A DNA stretch of 64,000 bases from Cognatishimia sp. F0-27 (GCF_020667845.1 NZ_JAFMPQ010000029.1:1-64000); one strand, 5' to 3'; positions 27,580 to 37,484 are shown, counted from the first letter of the stretch. A program made the numbers and translations. The notes: a model not told the origin generated them from the letters alone.

Positions 27580-28608
27580 CTAGTTTTCGAACAGATCCGA
27601 CTGTCCGGGCGGCTTTGGTGCGCTCATGCCGAGATGTGTCCAGGCCTTCGCGGCCAGCATCCGCCCGCGCGGCGTGCGCTGGATCAGCCCCTGTTGCAGC
27701 AGGTAGGGCTCCACTACCTCTTCGAGCGCGTCGCGGCTCTCTGACAAGGCTGCGGACAGGGTTTCGATGCCCACCGGCCCCCCTGCATAGTTCTCGGCAA
27801 TCAGCCGCAAATAGCGCCGATCCGCACCGTCTAGCCCGAGGCTGTCCACCCCCAACCGCGTCAGAGCGCTGTCCGCCAGAGCCCGGCTCACAACGCCATT
27901 CGCCTCCACCACCGCGAAGTCGACAACGCGGCGCAAGAGCCGTCCGGCGATCCGCGGAGTGCCCCGGGATCGCCGCGCGATCTCAACCGCGCCTTCCGCG
28001 TCGATCTGGACGCCCAGCTTGACCGCATTGCGCGCGACAATCACCTCAAGCTCCTGAACTGTATAGAAGTTCAGCCGTGTCGGAATGCCGAACCTGTCCC
28101 GCAGCGGCGTTGTCAGAAGCCCCAGACGGGTCGTGGCGCCCACAAGCGTGAAGGGCTGCAACTCGATGCGCACGGTGCGCGCCGCAGGCCCCTCTCCGAT
28201 CACAAGGTCAAGCTCGAAATCCTCCATCGCCGGATAAAGCACTTCTTCCACCGCCGGGTTGAGTCGGTGGATCTCGTCGATGAAGAGCACGTCATTGCGG
28301 TCCAGATTGGTCAGGATCGCCGCCAGATCGCCAGCCTTGGCCAGCACCGGGCCGGAGGTCATCCGGAACCCGACCTCAAGCTCCCGCGCCATGATCTGCG
28401 CCAGTGTCGTCTTGCCCAATCCAGGGGGTCCATGAAACAGCGTGTGGTCCATGGCCTCCGCACGGGTGCGGGCAGATTGAATGAACACGCGCAGGTTTGC
28501 CCGCGCCTCCGCCTGTCCGATAAAGTCTTCGAGCTTCTGAGGCCGCAGCGCGCGATCAAAATCCTCGGGCATCTCCGCACCGCGCAGCGCCGGATCAGGT
28601 TCGGTCAT
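27580..28608 (-). CDS. ruvB: Holliday junction branch-migration helicase RuvB
   Basis: 342-residue AAA+ motor that, with RuvA, drives Holliday junction branch migration. It shows [11 protein letters not shown] near residue 22, Walker [16 protein letters not shown] near 60, Walker [31 protein letters not shown] and a C-terminal winged-helix ([16 protein letters not shown]). Last gene of the ruvC-ruvA-ruvB operon, 57 nt after ruvA. Confidence 0.98.
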   Translation of the reverse strand: MTEPDPALRGAEMPEDFDRALRPQKLEDFIGQAEARANLRVFIQSARTRAEAMDHTLFHGPPGLGKTTLAQIMARELEVGFRMTSGPVLAKAGDLAAILTNLDRNDVLFIDEIHRLNPAVEEVLYPAMEDFELDLVIGEGPAARTVRIELQPFTLVGATTRLGLLTTPLRDRFGIPTRLNFYTVQELEVIVARNAVKLGVQIDAEGAVEIARRSRGTPRIAGRLLRRVVDFAVVEANGVVSRALADSALTRLGVDSLGLDGADRRYLRLIAENYAGGPVGIETLSAALSESRDALEEVVEPYLLQQGLIQRTPRGRMLAAKAWTHLGMSAPKPPGQSDLFEN

Positions 28609-28665
28609 CGCGCGCCTCCGGCCTTGCCCAAGCGCGCTGCAGGATCAGGGAACACCATAGGACGC

Positions 28666-29340
28666 TCACGATTGCGGCGCCAGCAAGCGGAGCGCCGCGC
28701 GGATGAGCGCAGCCGTGTCCGCCTCCGGTGCTTCACCGGCGGCCTGTGCCACAGCGCCCGCGGCCTCCCCGGGCGCGTATCCGAGATTGCTCAACGCCGA
28801 AAGTGCCTCCGCCTGCGCTGCGCCGGACCCTTGCGCCGCTTGCGCGACACGGGGTGCAGCGGATGTCTGCGGTTCTGGCGCGCGATCCGGCGCGGCATCG
28901 AGGACCGCCACATCCGGAGCGCCGCCCATGGCCATGACGGAGGGTGCCTTGTCCTTGAGTTCGTTGACCACCCGCTGCGCGGTCTTTGGTCCGATGCCCT
29001 TGGCGGCCTTCACGGCATTCCAGTCGCCCAACGCGATGGCGCGTCCAACCCCGTCCGGCCCAAGCGTGCCAAGAATCGCCAGCGACGCCTTTGCACCAAC
29101 GCCCTGCACCGACATCAGCAACCGATGCCATTCCTTTTCGACGAGAGTCGGAAAACCGAAGAGCTGCAACAGATCCTCGCGCACCAGCAGATCGGTGAAC
29201 AACGCCGTCGCTTCGCCCACAGCGGGCAACGCGGCCAGTGTGCGCTCGGAACAATAGACCACATACCCGACCCCGCGCACGTCGATAAGAACGTGATCTT
29301 CACCGCGTCCGATCACGACACCCGCAACACGTCCGATCAT
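28666..29340 (-). CDS. ruvA: Holliday junction protein RuvA
   Basis: 224-residue junction-binding subunit. It has the N-terminal OB-fold ([30 protein letters not shown]), tandem helix-hairpin-helix motifs ([17 protein letters not shown] and [20 protein letters not shown]), an Ala/Pro-rich linker, and the C-terminal RuvB-binding domain ([20 protein letters not shown]). Its start overlaps the ruvC stop by 4 nt. Confidence 0.98.
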   Translation of the reverse strand: MIGRVAGVVIGRGEDHVLIDVRGVGYVVYCSERTLAALPAVGEATALFTDLLVREDLLQLFGFPTLVEKEWHRLLMSVQGVGAKASLAILGTLGPDGVGRAIALGDWNAVKAAKGIGPKTAQRVVNELKDKAPSVMAMGGAPDVAVLDAAPDRAPEPQTSAAPRVAQAAQGSGAAQAEALSALSNLGYAPGEAAGAVAQAAGEAPEADTAALIRAALRLLAPQS

Positions 29341-29825
29341 GACACCACCTTCATGCGCTTTATGCTCAGATGATGCGCATGACAGATGGCGATGGCCAGA
29401 GCGTCTGCCGCATCCGCCCCTGCCGGTGTGACCCCCGGCAACATCATCTTGACCATATGCTCCACCTGGCGCTTGTCGGCATGACCAACGCCGACCACCG
29501 CCTTCTTGACGGCGTTGGGGGCGTATTCGCCAATCTCTAGCCCGAACTGCGCCGGGACAAGCAGCGCAATGCCCCGGGCCTGACCGAGTTTGAGGGTCGC
29601 GACGGCATCCTTGTTGACAAAGGTCTGTTCGACCGCGGCCACATCTGGCGCATGCGTGCGGCAGATGGCCGTCAACTCCGCGTGCAGCGCACACAGACGC
29701 TCCGCGAGATTCGGTCCTGCGGAATGGCAAATCCCGTTAGCGACATGCCGAAGCCGGCTTCCTTCGACGTCAATGACGCCCCAACCGAGGTTGCGAAGAC
29801 CCGGATCTATTCCAATTATCCGCAT
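29337..29825 (-). CDS. ruvC: Crossover junction endodeoxyribonuclease RuvC
   Basis: 162-residue resolvase that cuts Holliday junctions symmetrically. RNase H-like fold: [19 protein letters not shown] carries the first catalytic Asp, VEQTFVNKD supplies the Glu, and [16 protein letters not shown] the last Asp pair. The start was placed at the Met before RIIGIDPG; the upstream in-frame extension is hydrophobic and not homologous. First gene of the ruvCAB operon. Confidence 0.98.
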   Translation of the reverse strand: MRIIGIDPGLRNLGWGVIDVEGSRLRHVANGICHSAGPNLAERLCALHAELTAICRTHAPDVAAVEQTFVNKDAVATLKLGQARGIALLVPAQFGLEIGEYAPNAVKKAVVGVGHADKRQVEHMVKMMLPGVTPAGADAADALAIAICHAHHLSIKRMKVVS

Positions 29826-29859
29826 CAAAACTGCTCTTGTTGTTTTGACGCCACGGTTA

Positions 29860-29874
29860 GCACGAAACGCGAAC
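29860..29874. promoter_or_regulatory. Possible LexA (SOS) box upstream of ruvC
   Basis: Read toward ruvC the site is GTTC-N7-GTGC; the alphaproteobacterial LexA consensus is GTTC-N7-GTTC, so there is one mismatch. It lies 35-49 nt upstream of the ruvC start, a normal operator position. The imperfect second half keeps this tentative. Confidence 0.3.
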
Positions 29875-30032
29875 AAAGCAAAGGTTAATGCCCCGAGGAT
29901 CAAAAGCGACATGGGGTGGTTCAGCGCCGACCGAGATGGTCCATTTGCGTCCCGCAAGCGCTTTGAAACGACATCGAACCGGGTCGGATTTCTGTCTGTT
30001 TTACAGGGCGTTAAGCAGATCTCGAGCTATGC

Positions 30033-30060
30033 AAAAAGCGCATATGACCCATGCGTTTTT
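30033..30060. terminator. A/T-flanked hairpin upstream of the DUF1127 gene
   Basis: AAAAAGCGCAT - 7-nt loop - ATGCGTTTTT forms a stem with one bulged G, with A5 on one side and T5 on the other, so it could terminate transcription in either direction. It lies in the 316-bp gap between ruvC and the DUF1127 gene, where no coding sequence is apparent. It could end a short upstream RNA or insulate the divergent genes. Confidence 0.45.
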
Positions 30061-30141
30061 CGCTGCTTGTCTGGGCAATTTGCCGGTTTTATGTGCGGTT
30101 CATCAACACGAACTGTTCACGCCAAGATCAAGGAGACAGAC

Positions 30142-30345
30142 ATGGCTGCATTCGACACGACCCGCCCCTACGCTGCCGCCGGCTCTTCCAGCCGTATCGC
30201 ATCCGTGTTCCTCTCTGCCTTCTCGGCGGTCGCGGCATGGAATGACGAGCGCCTCACCCGCAAGAGCCTGTCGAAACTGTCTGACCGTGAGCTCGACGAT
30301 ATCGGTCTCGTACGCGGCGACATCGACTCGATCTCGATGCGCTGA
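30142..30345 (+). CDS. DUF1127 small protein
   Basis: 67-residue basic protein. The C-terminal DUF1127 motif is clear (LTRKSLSKLSDRELDDIGLVRGDI, residues about 40-63), and the N-terminal part is Ala/Ser-rich. AAGGAGA lies 7 nt before the ATG. In Rhodobacter sphaeroides related small DUF1127 proteins bind RNA and act in stress and RNA turnover; I infer but cannot show the same here. It is monocistronic, followed by a strong terminator. Confidence 0.9.
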   Translation: MAAFDTTRPYAAAGSSSRIASVFLSAFSAVAAWNDERLTRKSLSKLSDRELDDIGLVRGDIDSISMR

Positions 30346-30430
30346 GGCCGCGACCTGCCCGATGCCGCTGCGCCTGTTGGGCGCGGCGGGTGTGTGGACG
30401 GTCCGGCAAATGGGATTACACTTGGGAATG

Positions 30431-30454
30431 GCCGTCCTTCGGGGCGGCTTTTTT
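30431..30454 (+). terminator. Intrinsic terminator
   Basis: GCCGTCC-TTCG-GGGCGGC followed by TTTTTT: a 7-bp stem (one G-U pair) closed by a stable TTCG tetraloop, 85 nt after the DUF1127 stop. The DNA from here to 30640 shows no gene. Confidence 0.9.
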
Positions 30455-30640
30455 CCGTTCGGGGCTTTACACGCGGCACTGCCCTTGCAGGTCGCTTGCG
30501 CCCGGACGGACCGCGGTGGCGGCAAACACCCTGCACCAGAGGATAAAGGGCGCACCGTGCCTAAGCCATCGGGCGCCCTCTTGAGAGGGGGCAGGACATG
30601 TCACAGGGGCGTGTCCACGACAGAGGACATCCGACGATCT

Positions 30641-30988
30641 TTAGCCGAGCAGCGGTGCAATGAGACCGCCGACAAACCGGGTGATCGGGTCTGCCTGCAT
30701 CAACCACGCGCCGGCCTGCTCATACAGGCTGCCCGCCTGAAGCGTCAGCACGTTGCTGTTATAGGTCTCGGGACCAAGCCCTGCGAAAAGGAATGCCTTG
30801 AACAAGAAGAACCCGACACAGGCCGCAAACAACAGCCGCAAACCGAAACCGGCGGCCTTGCTGTCAGGGCACTGGACGATCAGGCCCGTGTTCTTGTCAA
30901 TCTTGGTAACGTATCCACGCGCCATCCGCGCGTGCTTTGCGCGGACCTCGGTCTCACGTCTGCGAAATCTGATAAGGGCGTCATCCAT
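30641..30988 (-). CDS. Small single-pass membrane protein, unknown
   Basis: 115-residue protein. Its N-terminus is very basic (RFRRRETEVRAKHARMARGYVTKID), followed by the conserved-looking KNTGLIVQCPDSKAAGFGLRLL and a hydrophobic helix (LLFAACVGFFLFKAFLFAGLG, about 52-72), then an amphipathic tail. I do not recognise a named family, though the composition and codon use are those of a genuine gene. It stands alone between the DUF1127 terminator and prmA. Confidence 0.75.
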   Translation of the reverse strand: MDDALIRFRRRETEVRAKHARMARGYVTKIDKNTGLIVQCPDSKAAGFGLRLLFAACVGFFLFKAFLFAGLGPETYNSNVLTLQAGSLYEQAGAWLMQADPITRFVGGLIAPLLG

Positions 30989-31117
30989 GAGCAGTCTCTA
31001 TCATCCGGCCCCCACCGAATGATGACCGGTCTAACGGTCAAATGAGGCAAAAGTGGGGCAATTGCCTCTCTTTTTTCTTAAAGAACCGTAAATTGCGGTG
31101 AGAATGGGTCGCGTGGA

Positions 31118-31993
31118 TCAAGCCGATTTGTGCAGCAGCAGCGTCACCCAGTCGCCATAGGTATCTTGACGCTCGAGCGCGATCCCCTGCGCGGCATAGG
31201 CCTTGACGACCTCATCGGCCTGCCGTGTCAGGATACCGGACAGGATCGCATACCCACCCGCATCCAGATGGCGCGCCATGTCGGGTGCAAGGTCAATCAG
31301 CGGCTGCTTGAGGATATTGGCAAAGATCAGGTCAAACGGCGCGGCGGCGGCGATATCGGGATGGTCGAACCCCACCGCCTCAAGACATGTGACCCGGTCG
31401 CGCAAGTCATTGGCCACGACATTGACTTGAGCAACCTCGACGGCGACCGCGTCGATATCGGAGGCGATCACCCGATCGGGCCATATCCGTGCCGCCGCCA
31501 TGGCCAGCACGGCCGTGCCACAGCCGATATCGGCCACGCGGCGCCCCCGGAACCCGTCCGAGGCGAGGCGATCCAGCGCGCACAGGCAGCCCAGGGTCGT
31601 GCCGTGATGGCCGGTGCCAAACGCCATTGCCGCCTCGATCAGCAGCGGCTCGGCCTTTTCGGGCACCTTGTCGGCGTCGTGGCTGCCATAGACAAAGAAG
31701 CGCCCCGCCTCGACCGGGGTGAGCTCGCGGCGCACCTTGTCGACCCAATCGGTATCCGGCACCGCGCTGATGACAAAAGGACGCGCGTTGAAGCCGGCGG
31801 CCAGCAGGGCGAGTTCCACCTCGTCTGGACTCTGGGTGAAGTAGCCACCCACCTCCCAGGTGCCGCTGCCGTCCTCGATCTCGAAGACACCAACACCCGA
31901 AGGTTCGGGATCCATGGCTTCCATGGCTTCGCCAAGCGCTTCGGCGCTGGCCTGGTTGGGCAGCTGGGTAAAGGCGGTCCAGGTGGCGGGCAT
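31118..31993 (-). CDS. prmA: Ribosomal protein L11 methyltransferase
   Basis: 291-residue SAM-dependent methyltransferase that trimethylates ribosomal protein L11. It has an N-terminal substrate-recognition domain, then AMAFGTGHHGTTLGCL, the SAM motif VADIGCGTAVLAMAAARIW, and DLIFANILKQPLIDLAP, where PrmA normally has the NxxP-type catalytic loop (here NILKQP). The ATG at 31993 is 10 nt after the MFS gene stop, so the pair is probably co-transcribed. Confidence 0.93.
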   Translation of the reverse strand: MPATWTAFTQLPNQASAEALGEAMEAMDPEPSGVGVFEIEDGSGTWEVGGYFTQSPDEVELALLAAGFNARPFVISAVPDTDWVDKVRRELTPVEAGRFFVYGSHDADKVPEKAEPLLIEAAMAFGTGHHGTTLGCLCALDRLASDGFRGRRVADIGCGTAVLAMAAARIWPDRVIASDIDAVAVEVAQVNVVANDLRDRVTCLEAVGFDHPDIAAAAPFDLIFANILKQPLIDLAPDMARHLDAGGYAILSGILTRQADEVVKAYAAQGIALERQDTYGDWVTLLLHKSA

Positions 31994-32003
31994 GTTTGTC
32001 GTC

Positions 32004-33233
32004 CTATTCGGCGGGAGCCGCGGCAAAGCGCGAGAAGATCGTTTCGTTTCCGGGTTCGGGATGACGCGGGATGAGGAGCGAAAGACCGAGGCTGACCGCA
32101 GCCATCGCAGCCGCAGCGGCGAAGACGGCACTTGGGGAAACCAGCCAGATATAGCCAAGCAGCGCGGGTAGGAACACCGCCGCGATATGGTTGATCGTGA
32201 ACGCCACCGCCGCAGTCGGCGCAATGTCACCGGGATCGGCTATTTTCTGGAAGTAGGTCTTGAGCGCGAGCGCCAGCGCAAAGAAGATGTTGTTGGCAAC
32301 ATAGAGGATCGCGGCAAACAGCGCGCCCCAGCCAAACCAGTAGATCCCGCCATAGAGCACGAAAACCGCCGTCAGCCCGACATATTCGAACGCCATGGCA
32401 TTGCGTTCGCCAAAGCGGTGCACGACACGGCCGAGGATGGGCGCGAGAACGATATTGGCAACAAGCGTGATCAGCATCAGCTTGGTGATCTCGTCCACGG
32501 AGTAGCCAAACCGCTCCACCATCATGAACCCGGCGAACACCACGAAGATCTGGCGCCGCGCCCCGGACATGAATTGCAGCGCGTAATACAGCCAATAGCG
32601 CCGACGCAGCACGAATTCCTTGGTCTGGGGGTTGGGCGACTCAAATTGCGGAAAGGCCAGCACGCAGTAGAGCACGATCGCCAGCGTCAGCCCGCCCGAC
32701 ACGAGATAGACGAAGTTATAGGACAGATCGAGCGCATCCCACGTGGCGACAATGGCGACATAGGCCACAAACGTCGCCGCAGAACCCGCCGAGATCAGCA
32801 AGCCGAGCACCTGCGGCGCACGATCCTTGGACAGCCATTGCAATTGCAGGCTTTGATTGACCGTCTCGTAATAGTGAAAGCCGATGGAGCTGAGCAGCGT
32901 GATGAAGAGGATCCCGCCCAAAGACGGGAAATAGGCGGTCAGCGCGGTGGCGACCCCCAACAGTGTCAGCGACACCATGGCCAGAACCTGTTCACGCATC
33001 ACCATGATGACGAGGATGACACCGACCGCAAGAAAGCCCGGAATCTCGCGCACCGTGTGAAGCCAGCCGATATCCGCGCCGTCAAACCCCGCCGCCTCGA
33101 TAACGAAGTTGTTGAGCAGCGCCGACCAGGTGGCAAAACTCAACGGCATCGCAATTGCCATGAGAAAGAGCAACGTCAGCGGCCTGCGATGGACAGGCAG
33201 GCTATGCGCCTCTGAAAGGGGAAATACGGCCAT
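32004..33233 (-). CDS. MFS transporter
   Basis: 409-residue inner-membrane protein with about 12 predicted helices in two halves separated by a basic loop (VLRRRYWLYYALQF). The cytoplasmic loop signature between helices 2 and 3 is weak. Notable is an aromatic-rich FHYYETVNQSLQLQWLSKDRAPQVLG segment after helix 4. The substrate cannot be predicted. Located upstream of prmA on the same strand and divergent from the YeeE/YedE gene. Confidence 0.85.
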   Translation of the reverse strand: MAVFPLSEAHSLPVHRRPLTLLFLMAIAMPLSFATWSALLNNFVIEAAGFDGADIGWLHTVREIPGFLAVGVILVIMVMREQVLAMVSLTLLGVATALTAYFPSLGGILFITLLSSIGFHYYETVNQSLQLQWLSKDRAPQVLGLLISAGSAATFVAYVAIVATWDALDLSYNFVYLVSGGLTLAIVLYCVLAFPQFESPNPQTKEFVLRRRYWLYYALQFMSGARRQIFVVFAGFMMVERFGYSVDEITKLMLITLVANIVLAPILGRVVHRFGERNAMAFEYVGLTAVFVLYGGIYWFGWGALFAAILYVANNIFFALALALKTYFQKIADPGDIAPTAAVAFTINHIAAVFLPALLGYIWLVSPSAVFAAAAAMAAVSLGLSLLIPRHPEPGNETIFSRFAAAPAE

Positions 33234-33390
33234 GGTTCTGGCTTTACGCCCATTGCGAGGCTTTGCCTAGACTCCGGCGCCACGAATCCGTTCTTCGAAC
33301 GACCAAGGCGCGGCCCGTCTGATCTGCATCAAGGAAGCGATACGCGATTCTCGACATAGCTCACGGCAATGAGCGAATGGAGGCCCAAAC

Positions 33391-34452
33391 ATGGACCTGG
33401 TTCCCCTTGTCGATCGGCTTGGCGACGCGCCGAGTGCCGCGCTTTTCGGGCTCGTTACGGGCATCGTCTTCGGCGTGGCCGCGCAACGCTCCCGCTTCTG
33501 TCTGCGGGCGGCTGTTGTCGAACTGGCCCGCGGCCGCATGGAAGACCGCATGGCGGTCTGGCTCCTGTGTTTCTCGACCGCCGTGGTGTGGGTGCAGGCC
33601 GCGCAGCTGAGCGGTCTGATCGAAACCGGCGACGCGCGGATGATGGCCGTGCCGGGAAGCTGGTCGGGTGCGGTGATCGGCGGATTGCTCTTTGGTGCGG
33701 GTATGGTGCTCGCGCGCGGCTGCTCTGGGCGCCTGCTGGTTCTGGGCGCCACGGGCAACCTGCGCTCGATCGTATCGGGCCTGATCTTTGCGGTTACCGC
33801 GCAGATGGCGCTGACCGGTTGGCTCTCGCCGGCGCGCGACAGTCTCGCGGCGCTGTCGATCACGCCCAACGGGCGCAATATGGAGCTCCTCTCGTCGCTG
33901 GGCCTGCCGGCCTATAGCGGTTTGCTCTTTGGCCTCGCGACCGCCGCGTTGGCCCTGCATCTGGCACGGCGACACAAGATCGGCCTGCGCCGGCTTGTTT
34001 TTGCTTCCGGCGTTGGCTTCGCGACAGCACTCGGCTGGGCGCTGACCTATGCACTCAGCCAGGTCGCCTTTGAACCGGTGCAGGTCGAAAGCCTGACCTT
34101 CACCGGCCCGTCAGCCAACACGCTGATGTTCATTCTCGACAAGAGTGCGCTTCTTGAATTTGACATAGGCCTTGTGCCCGGGGTTGTGATCGGCGCGGGA
34201 GTCTCTGCGTGGCTGGCCGGTGAATGGCAATTGCAGGCCTTCGAGGGCACTGTCCCGATGCGAAACGCCATGATCGGCGCGGCGCTCATGGGCTTTGGCG
34301 GGATGCTGGCAGGCGGCTGCGCGATCGGGGCGGGGGTCACCGGCGGGTCGATCTTTGCCGCCACTGCGTGGCTTGCCTTGTTCTGCATGTGGATCGGCGG
34401 CATGGCTACCGATGCGGCGCTGCGCGCCAGCGGCCAGCCTGCCCCGGCTTGA
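33391..34452 (+). CDS. YeeE/YedE family sulfur-compound transporter
   Basis: 353-residue membrane protein with around nine hydrophobic helices. The cysteine motifs of the YeeE/YedE (PF04143) family are present in both pseudo-repeats: QRSRFC near residue 32, ARGCSGR near 110 and AGGCAIGAGVTGGS near 310. Family member TsuA imports thiosulfate through such cysteines, so sulfur-compound uptake is a fair inference. GGAGG precedes the ATG. No tusA-like partner gene is adjacent. Confidence 0.88.
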   Translation: MDLVPLVDRLGDAPSAALFGLVTGIVFGVAAQRSRFCLRAAVVELARGRMEDRMAVWLLCFSTAVVWVQAAQLSGLIETGDARMMAVPGSWSGAVIGGLLFGAGMVLARGCSGRLLVLGATGNLRSIVSGLIFAVTAQMALTGWLSPARDSLAALSITPNGRNMELLSSLGLPAYSGLLFGLATAALALHLARRHKIGLRRLVFASGVGFATALGWALTYALSQVAFEPVQVESLTFTGPSANTLMFILDKSALLEFDIGLVPGVVIGAGVSAWLAGEWQLQAFEGTVPMRNAMIGAALMGFGGMLAGGCAIGAGVTGGSIFAATAWLALFCMWIGGMATDAALRASGQPAPA

Positions 34453-34475
34453 CCGGGGTCATCACCGCCGCGCGC

Positions 34476-35237
34476 TCACGTCCGGATGCGCCAGCCGGTC
34501 TTGAAGATCCACCAGACGGCCACGAGGCAAAGCGCGGTGAAGCCGACAATGGCCAGAAGGCTCAGGCCCACCGGCACATCCGCCATGCCAAAGAACGCCC
34601 AGCGAAAGCCCGAGATGAGGTAGACCACGGGGTTGAAGAGCGTGACCGACTGCCAGAAGGGCGGCAACATTGAGATGGCGTAAAACGACCCGCCAAGAAA
34701 GACCAGTGGCGTGACCACCAGAAGCGGCACCAGCTGCAATTGCTCGAAATTGCCCGCCCAGATGCCGATGATGAAGCCGAGCAGTGCAAAGCTCAGGCAG
34801 GTCAGCACAAGAAATGCGATCATCGCGAACGGGTGCATGATGGTGATATCGACAAAGAACGCAGATGTCGCGAGGATCACCAGACCGATGAACAGCGCCT
34901 TGGTCGCCGCGGCGCCGACATAGCCAATGACGATTTCGAGGAAATTGACCGGGGCAGAGAGCAGCTCGTAAATGGTCCCGATGAATTTCGGGAAGTAGAT
35001 CCCGAAACTGGCGTTTGTGATCGCCTGCGTCATGACGGTCAGCATGATCAGTCCCGGCACGATGAACGCCCCGTAGCTGACGCCCTCGACCTGGTCGATG
35101 CGCGATCCGATCGCGGCGCCAAAGACCACGAAATAGAGAGACGTCGAGATCACCGGAGACACGAAGCTCTGGGTCAGGGTCCGGAAAAACCGCATCATTT
35201 CGAATTGGTATATTGACCAGATAGCGCGCCAGTTCAT
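34476..35237 (-). CDS. ABC-2 type exporter permease
   Basis: 253-residue membrane protein of the ABC-2 family with six predicted helices. The signature region [42 protein letters not shown] is characteristic of the NodJ/YadH-type permeases. Its start overlaps the stop of the ATPase gene by 4 nt, making a two-gene exporter operon. Substrate unknown; relatives export drugs, polysaccharides or lipids. Confidence 0.92.
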   Translation of the reverse strand: MNWRAIWSIYQFEMMRFFRTLTQSFVSPVISTSLYFVVFGAAIGSRIDQVEGVSYGAFIVPGLIMLTVMTQAITNASFGIYFPKFIGTIYELLSAPVNFLEIVIGYVGAAATKALFIGLVILATSAFFVDITIMHPFAMIAFLVLTCLSFALLGFIIGIWAGNFEQLQLVPLLVVTPLVFLGGSFYAISMLPPFWQSVTLFNPVVYLISGFRWAFFGMADVPVGLSLLAIVGFTALCLVAVWWIFKTGWRIRT

Positions 35238-36187
35238 GCCGAGGCCTCCTTGTCGCCGTTCCGGTCTTCCTGCTCCGCCACCATGCCGACGAAGATGTCC
35301 TCCAGCGAGTTCTGGCTGGTCGCAACATCGCGGACCCGCAACCCGGCGCTGCCCAGATCGGCCATGAGCCGGGCGATCCCCGTCCGGTCGGCGCGGGTGT
35401 CATACGTATACCGGAGCGTGCGCCCGTCGCGGGTTTGCTCCAGCGCGTAGCCCGCCAACCCCGCAGGCACGGCGTCTATGGGCTCGGTCAGCTCGATGCT
35501 GAGCGTCTTTTGTCCCATCCGGGCCATCAGGTCGGACTTGTTCTCGACCAGAAGGATCTCGCCCTTGTTGATCACGCCGACGCGGTCGGCAATGGCTTCG
35601 GCCTCTTCGATATAGTGGGTCGTGAGGATGATTGTGACGCCATCGGCCTTGAGCCGGGCAACGGTCTCCCACATGTCGCGGCGCAGTTCCACGTCGACCC
35701 CGGCTGTCGGCTCGTCGAGGAACAGCACGCGCGGCTCGTGACCAAGCGCCTTGGCGATGAGCACGCGCCGCTTCATGCCGCCCGAAAGCTGCACGATCTT
35801 GCTGTCGCGTTTGTCCCATAGCGTGAGTGTGCGGAGCACATGCTCCACATGGCTGTCGTCGGGCGGATACCCGAAGAGCCCGCGCGAAAAGCGCACCGCG
35901 TCGATCACCGTCTGGAACGGCTCCAGCGTCAGTTCCTGCGGAACCAGCCCGATGAGTTTGCGTGCGGCCCGGTAATCGCGGACGGTGTCGTGGCCACCAA
36001 CGGAGATCGTGCCCGAGGTAATCCGGGTAATCCCGCATATCGCTGAAATCAGGGTCGTTTTCCCCGCGCCATTCGGACCAAGCAAGGCGAGGATCTCACC
36101 CTCTTCGATATCGAGGTTCACGCCTTTGAGCGCCTCGAACCCATCCTCATAGGCTTTCCGGACGTTGCGGATCTGCACCATTGCCAT
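35234..36187 (-). CDS. ABC exporter ATP-binding protein
   Basis: 317-residue ATPase partner of the adjacent ABC-2 permease. Walker [19 protein letters not shown] is near residue 36, the ABC signature [15 protein letters not shown] near 132, Walker [13 protein letters not shown], and the switch His in [12 protein letters not shown] regulatory C-terminal extension of about 90 residues is typical of the YadG/DrrA group. The start [16 protein letters not shown] has AAGGAA upstream; an earlier in-frame ATG is not supported by a ribosome site. Confidence 0.94.
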   Translation of the reverse strand: MAMVQIRNVRKAYEDGFEALKGVNLDIEEGEILALLGPNGAGKTTLISAICGITRITSGTISVGGHDTVRDYRAARKLIGLVPQELTLEPFQTVIDAVRFSRGLFGYPPDDSHVEHVLRTLTLWDKRDSKIVQLSGGMKRRVLIAKALGHEPRVLFLDEPTAGVDVELRRDMWETVARLKADGVTIILTTHYIEEAEAIADRVGVINKGEILLVENKSDLMARMGQKTLSIELTEPIDAVPAGLAGYALEQTRDGRTLRYTYDTRADRTGIARLMADLGSAGLRVRDVATSQNSLEDIFVGMVAEQEDRNGDKEASA

Positions 36188-36345
36188 CAGGCGTTCCTTC
36201 TTCTTCAGGGCAGCAGACTCTAAACCCGATCGTTCAAAAGGCAACATGCGTCCCTGCACGCATCTCAGGCAGATCGGTGCGTGGGCGCGCAGCGGCAGAG
36301 CGTGTCGTTTTCGGTGTGGACGGAGCGGCGCACGGCACGTAAGCC

Positions 36346-37344
36346 ATGATCATGCCTCCATCATCCACCGCAAGCGAAAGCCTCGACCGGCCCGCCCTCG
36401 GCATTCTTCTCATTTGCCTCGGCGTGGTCGCCATCTCGGTCAACGATCTCCTGATCAAGGTTCTGTCCGGCGGCTACCCCCTGCACCAGATGGTTTTTGT
36501 GCGCTCGGCCATCGGATTGGTTTTCACGCTTGGGTTTGTCTTTGCCGAAGGCGGTTTGGGCATTCTCAAGACGCGGTCTCCGGGGCTGCACATGCTGCGC
36601 GGGGTGCTCGTGGTCTTTGCGAACATGACCTTTTACGCGGCGGTGGCCGTGATGCCGTTGGGCAAGGCGACGGCCTTGTTTTTCGTGGCACCCTTGTTCA
36701 TCACGCTGTTGTCGATCCCGATGCTCGGAGAGCGGGTGGGCGCCTTGCGGATCGGAGCGGTGCTTTTCGGCTTTGCCGGTGTTCTGGTCATGCAGCAGCC
36801 GTGGGTTGCGGAGACGGAAATCTCGCGCTGGGTCTTGCTTCTGCCGGTATTGGCGGCAGCGCTCTATGCGTTCATGCAGGTGCTGACGCGCAGACTTGGA
36901 GTAACGACGAAGGCCTCCGCGATGGCGGTCTACATTCAGTCGACCTTCCTGCTTGTCTCAGCGCTGTTCTTCCTTGTTGCCGGAGACGGGCGCTTCGCAG
37001 AAGGGGTTCAAAACGAAAGCCTGATTTTCCTGCTGAGGCCGTGGATCTGGCCCGCGCCGGAGGATTGGCCGGTGTTTGTCGGGCTGGGATTGTGCTCGGG
37101 GGTGATCGGCTATTGCCTGAGCGCCGCCTATCGCATGGCCAAGGCGGCGACGATTGCCCCGTTCGAATATATCGGCCTGCCGCTGGCGATCTTCTGGGGC
37201 TGGGCGGTCTTTGGCGAATGGCCTCAGATCGCGACCTGGATCGGCTGTGCGATGATTGTCGGAGCCGGTATCTTCGTGTTCCTGCGCGAGCAGGCAAAGG
37301 CGGCGCCGACCCCGGGAAGACGGGCACGCTGGGGGCGTCGCTAG
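36346..37344 (+). CDS. EamA/DMT-family exporter
   Basis: 332-residue inner-membrane protein with ten predicted helices in two EamA repeats (first beginning GILLICLGVVAISVNDLLIK, second near ILLLPVLAAALYAFMQVLTRR). RhaT/YdcZ-like carriers export metabolites or amino acids. Divergent from the ABC exporter. Its 3' flank carries two dispersed repeat families. Confidence 0.9.
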   Translation: MIMPPSSTASESLDRPALGILLICLGVVAISVNDLLIKVLSGGYPLHQMVFVRSAIGLVFTLGFVFAEGGLGILKTRSPGLHMLRGVLVVFANMTFYAAVAVMPLGKATALFFVAPLFITLLSIPMLGERVGALRIGAVLFGFAGVLVMQQPWVAETEISRWVLLLPVLAAALYAFMQVLTRRLGVTTKASAMAVYIQSTFLLVSALFFLVAGDGRFAEGVQNESLIFLLRPWIWPAPEDWPVFVGLGLCSGVIGYCLSAAYRMAKAATIAPFEYIGLPLAIFWGWAVFGEWPQIATWIGCAMIVGAGIFVFLREQAKAAPTPGRRARWGRR

Positions 37345-37367
37345 GGGCGGATCTTGCCGGTTTCGGA

Positions 37368-37400
37368 GGATGCACAATCCATGCACAACCCATGCGCATG
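37368..37400. repeat. 11-bp-period repeat ATGCACAACCC type (copy 2)
   Basis: GGATGCACAATCC then ATGCACAACCC then ATGCGCATG: two tandem 11-bp units plus a CATGCGCATG palindrome, 23 bp after the EamA stop. It is the reverse complement, with few changes, of the element just 3' of ruvB (27537). Confidence 0.85.
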
Positions 37401-37419
37401 ACGGTGCATGTCCGGTTTA

Positions 37420-37484
37420 GGGGGCGCTGCCCCCGTCTTTGGCAAGCCAAAGACTCCCCAGGAGTATTTCTGGACAGAAGAAAC
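37420..37484. repeat. Hairpins plus 24-nt core (copy B)
   Basis: GGGGGC-GCT-GCCCCC (37420-37434) is followed immediately by the perfect 9-bp hairpin GTCTTTGGC-AA-GCCAAAGAC (37435-37454), then the 24-nt core in minus orientation at 37461-37484 (GGAGTATTTC ... GAAGAAAC). It lies between the EamA gene and the convergent Liv operon. Confidence 0.85.
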
